Part shown: positions 22,305 through 24,557 of the stretch, one piece after another
Position numbering within the stretch: the first letter of the stretch is position 1
Layout: each line of letters starts with the position of its first letter
Virus record (IMG/VR): IMGVR_UViG_3300032053_014309
Span: 1-24,557 of that record
Source of the DNA: a virus
Strand: one strand, 5' to 3'
DNA length: 24,557 bases
Translations under genes and position numbers: made by a program
Notes under the pieces: model-generated
Databases searched by the model: none
The model's input: the letters and a program-made list of their open reading frames with translations, nothing else
Told to the model about the DNA's origin: nothing

Positions 22305-23320
22305 GAATCGTCTTCCCGGCGGTCGAAGCATACCATGACGCTTTCTGGCACTGCCGAATCGTCGCATGGATTTCATACGACTATGGTCGTACGTTCATAC
22401 GCACCATAATCACGGCTTACGACGCAGGCGCTCACCACAGCAGAATCTACACGCCTATAGCAGCCAACTCACCATACGGCACAATTATCATAGGCGACTT
22501 CAGGGATGAAGGCAAACTGAAATCATTCTATCTTGACAACGCAGGCGCTTTCTCGATCTCGCCAACCATATCGCTACTGAATTATTCAATAGCAGAAGTC
22601 CAATTCTTCAAAGGTTCAATCTGGGTAGCAAGAGTGCCGGCCGATTTCATTGCAGATGCAAAAATGATGGTATCGTTTGACAATATGACAACATGGTCAG
22701 CGATGGCGCTCCCACCAGCAGCATTCCCCGATCAACAATCCGTACTGGAATCCAATGGTTTGTACTTGCTGGTATTGACACAAAATGCCTACATGTCAAC
22801 CGATGCTCTGTCATTTTCAGAAATAATACTTCCCATGTCAATGCTCTACCCGGCAGACGGCTCTCTCTACAAGGACAAATGCTTCATAGTGTACTGGCAC
22901 TCCATGCCACCGCCTTTCGATGTGTTCACGACATCTTCCGTCGCGGAAATAAGCCCGACGCAACTCAACATCTTATCGGTGACAAATTCAATCGTCAACA
23001 GAATCAGATTAACGGAAAAAAATTGTCTGCTGGTCAAAGACGGCTTCTTCCAACGTGCAACGGTTGATGCCTTCGACACCATACCAAGCGGCGTGAATGT
23101 ATTCGATCCATCGGTATATTCCGCGGGTAAAATCATGTCGATAGACGACCAAATTTCCTGCTTCGCACTCAGAGACGCATGGTTCGATGTACAATCAATG
23201 GTCATCATGAAAGACGAATCCATTTTCAACACGGCAACCGTAGCCGCGGCAACACCAGGCGCAACATTCACGGGATATCCGCTCGTCATCACACCCGCAC
23301 TCAGGGAAATCAAATTATGA
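22301..23320 (+). CDS. Asp-box beta-propeller-like structural protein
   Basis: GTG 22301 is chosen over an in-frame ATG 12 bases upstream because GGAGG (22291-22295) is then well placed and the stop and start overlap as GTGA. The 339-residue product has Asp-box (BNR) motifs S-x-D-x-G-x-T-F/W: ISYDYGRTF (about 24-32), VSFDNMTTW (124-132), and a weaker MSTDALSF. These mark sialidase-like beta-propellers. No catalytic Arg triad of a sialidase is recognised, so it is probably a binding or structural propeller in the tail. Its TGA overlaps the next ATG (ATGA). Confidence 0.6.
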   Translation: MRIVFPAVEAYHDAFWHCRIVAWISYDYGRTFIRTIITAYDAGAHHSRIYTPIAANSPYGTIIIGDFRDEGKLKSFYLDNAGAFSISPTISLLNYSIAEVQFFKGSIWVARVPADFIADAKMMVSFDNMTTWSAMALPPAAFPDQQSVLESNGLYLLVLTQNAYMSTDALSFSEIILPMSMLYPADGSLYKDKCFIVYWHSMPPPFDVFTTSSVAEISPTQLNILSVTNSIVNRIRLTEKNCLLVKDGFFQRATVDAFDTIPSGVNVFDPSVYSAGKIMSIDDQISCFALRDAWFDVQSMVIMKDESIFNTATVAAATPGATFTGYPLVITPALREIKL

Positions 23321-23613
23321 TCCGTCAAATGATCAACTCGGCATACCGCCTGATTATCGACCCAGGCGTCGACGTGACACTCGCAGCCGCACGCAACATC
23401 CACGTCGTGAAACCGGACAACACCACGGCCATCTACGCGGCAACAATGTTGTCGGAACGAGAAATCTATGTCGACATCACATCGGCCTCGAACAATATGG
23501 CCGGGCGGTGGCTCTTCGAAGCAGTCTGCTCCATCGGCGGTCAGGATTACCGGGGTGAAACCAAAGCGCTCATCATCTGGCCGGAATGGACACCGTTCGA
23601 GAATGAAATCTGA
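23317..23613 (+). CDS. 98-residue beta-sandwich tail-type protein
   Basis: ATG 23317 overlaps the previous stop, so coupling is likely. The protein is an Ig-like sandwich by pattern (AYRLIIDPGVDVTLAAARN, IHVVKPDNTTAIYAATML, REIYVDITSASNN, AGRWLFEAVC). Similar layouts occur in N-terminal attachment domains of phage baseplate and fibre proteins (BppU-like). The function is uncertain. The next gene follows 18 bases later. Confidence 0.65.
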   Translation: MIRQMINSAYRLIIDPGVDVTLAAARNIHVVKPDNTTAIYAATMLSEREIYVDITSASNNMAGRWLFEAVCSIGGQDYRGETKALIIWPEWTPFENEI

Positions 23614-23631
23614 ACCACAGGAGGAGGAAGT

Positions 23632-24273
23632 ATGTCTCAGGAACTCACTTCGTTCGGTCCCATTGTTCGCACAGGCATGCTCGCGGGCACGACCAGCATT
23701 TCTCCACTCGCCGCCATCATCAAGAAATTCAAACCGGGGCTCTTCCAGATGCTCAATCCGCGGGTATGCAGCCACATCGCACTCTCGGTGATGTGGGACC
23801 CCTGCTATGCGCCGATCATCGTGACCGCATCCAGGAAATGGGGTTGCGCTGCGCGCATCCCGGCATGCCCCGCCGGCACCCTGCTTGGCATAGAAGCCAC
23901 GTGGCCCCGCTGCAGATGGTTCCCCCTTCACGAATATGAACTCCGATCCCGCCTTGGTCCTCACTACGTGTTCATCGTCCAGCCGCACAATGTCTTCTCT
24001 CGCAGCGTCGATGAAATCAATCAGTTCCTATGGTCATATGTAGGTAAACCGTATGAATTGGAAGTATTCTTGCAAATGTACGGTGTAGAGAATTCAGACC
24101 CACAGAACAAGCGGGCATATTGCTCGGAAATAGGGCTGGAACTTCTGGACTTCATAGGCGCCCCTCATGAAGCATCATGGAAGTGGGGAATCCCGCCGAT
24201 CGATATGCAGTTGCACTACGAAGCGACCAAAGAGACGCTCTGGAAATGCTACACCGGGAATTGGTGTGACTGA
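23632..24273 (+). CDS. YiiX/permuted NlpC-P60-like protein
   Basis: The 213-residue product has the permuted papain-like pattern: His in RVCSHIALSVMWD (H48), an acidic site in LLGIEATWPRC (E88) and the late nucleophile in KRAYCSEIGLELLDF (C164). ATG 23632 follows GGAGGAGG with a 4-base spacer. Known members cleave amide bonds or lipids at the cell envelope, which fits a tail-associated or lysis enzyme, but the substrate is unknown. It is the last clear gene of the rightward operon. The gene at 3121-3963 encodes another member, but the two proteins look only distantly alike. Confidence 0.6.
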   Translation: MSQELTSFGPIVRTGMLAGTTSISPLAAIIKKFKPGLFQMLNPRVCSHIALSVMWDPCYAPIIVTASRKWGCAARIPACPAGTLLGIEATWPRCRWFPLHEYELRSRLGPHYVFIVQPHNVFSRSVDEINQFLWSYVGKPYELEVFLQMYGVENSDPQNKRAYCSEIGLELLDFIGAPHEASWKWGIPPIDMQLHYEATKETLWKCYTGNWCD

Positions 24274-24499
24274 CCTCTGGGTAGCACTGCGCCGGGTGTG
24301 GGGCGGGCACCGATCGCGACATGCGACAGTCAGAGTGCCCCCACCCACGGAAATAGTTCTCATGCGAATGCAAGCGGAAGGGCGCCTCATGTCGGCCGTC
24401 GTGTCCCGCGTCCAACCGTGCGGTGTCCTTCGTGTCCTTCGGCACTACGGCACTCCACGGCAGGCGCAGGCACTGCGGCAGCATTCGGCACGACACTGA
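24266..24499 (+). CDS. Weak candidate: 77-residue basic protein
   Basis: From GTG 24266, overlapping the previous gene by 8 bases, the frame encodes an Arg/Val-rich protein ending QALRQHSARH. The only ribosome-binding sequence is GGGAA 6 bases upstream, and the composition is unlike the neighbouring proteins. It is listed because it is the only open frame in the last 284 bases with a coupled start, and it may well be spurious. If it is not a gene, 24274-24499 holds nothing recognisable. Confidence 0.25.
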   Translation: MTDLWVALRRVWGGHRSRHATVRVPPPTEIVLMRMQAEGRLMSAVVSRVQPCGVLRVLRHYGTPRQAQALRQHSARH

Positions 24500-24557
24500 T
24501 CCCCGCCCACCCACCCACCGGCCCCAGGGCCTCCGTCAAACCAATTCCACATACAAT
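24500..24557. other. Window end, no feature seen
   Basis: The last 58 bases are C-rich (CCCACCCACCCACCGG) and show no ORF, ribosome-binding site or hairpin that can be supported. A promoter or gene may begin just beyond the window. Confidence 0.3.

Noticed and set aside
22867-23988. 373-codon open frame on the minus strand
   Set aside because: It is antisense to three well-supported plus-strand genes with overlapping stops and starts, and it encodes a low-quality composition.
1-24557. tRNA genes, integrase, Cas genes or a tape-measure gene
   Set aside because: None was recognised on either strand by eye. A tRNAscan and profile search would be needed to exclude them fully.

Overview
The window is a stretch of a tailed double-stranded DNA phage (Caudoviricetes) or an integrated relative. 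The evidence is a TerL-like terminase, a portal protein, an HK97-fold-like major capsid protein, tail fibre and tail proteins, a replication initiator-like gene and tightly packed operons with overlapping stops and starts. GC is moderate to high (roughly 55% by eye). No tRNA, integrase, lysin with a clear catalytic domain, tape measure or tail sheath is visible, so the host and tail type are not fixed. The host cannot be named. A single type I-C-like CRISPR repeat hints at hosts with that system.

Layout. (1) 1-2900, minus strand: a battery of small genes, several Cys-rich, plus a Mom-like DNA modification protein. Each gene has an almost identical start region (AGGAGCATTATG type), and several follow a repeated promoter-like module. 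Several also share a translated linker sequence, so the region looks built by duplication and shuffling. (2) 3000-3093: an operator-like palindrome and a minus-strand terminator. (3) 3121-8854, minus strand: an operon read right to left. It encodes a 977-residue fusion protein (prohead protease-like, low-complexity linker, ATP-dependent ligase, nucleotidyltransferase-like, LigD-type 3'-phosphoesterase), a small lipoprotein, a beta-propeller-like protein interrupted by an in-frame TAA, and a YiiX/NlpC-P60-like protein. (4) 8855-9282: a divergent control region with three copies of a CGGAC-G-GTCCG-type repeat. (5) 9283-24273, plus strand: replication initiator-like protein, small head proteins, a solitary CRISPR-like repeat, major capsid protein, two paralogous small proteins, a glycosyltransferase, tail fibre/spike, a membrane-coiled-coil protein, small and large terminase, portal, connector-like protein, Asp-box propeller, an Ig-like small protein and a second YiiX-like protein. 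(6) 24274-24557: at most one weak small ORF.

How it may work together. The right arm makes and fills the head, and the Mom-like protein probably protects DNA from restriction. The fusion protein puts a head-maturation protease and a DNA end-processing/ligation enzyme in one chain, which suggests capsid-borne DNA repair or circularisation. The solitary CRISPR repeat in the capsid transcript is a candidate RNA anti-CRISPR. These last two points are inferences.
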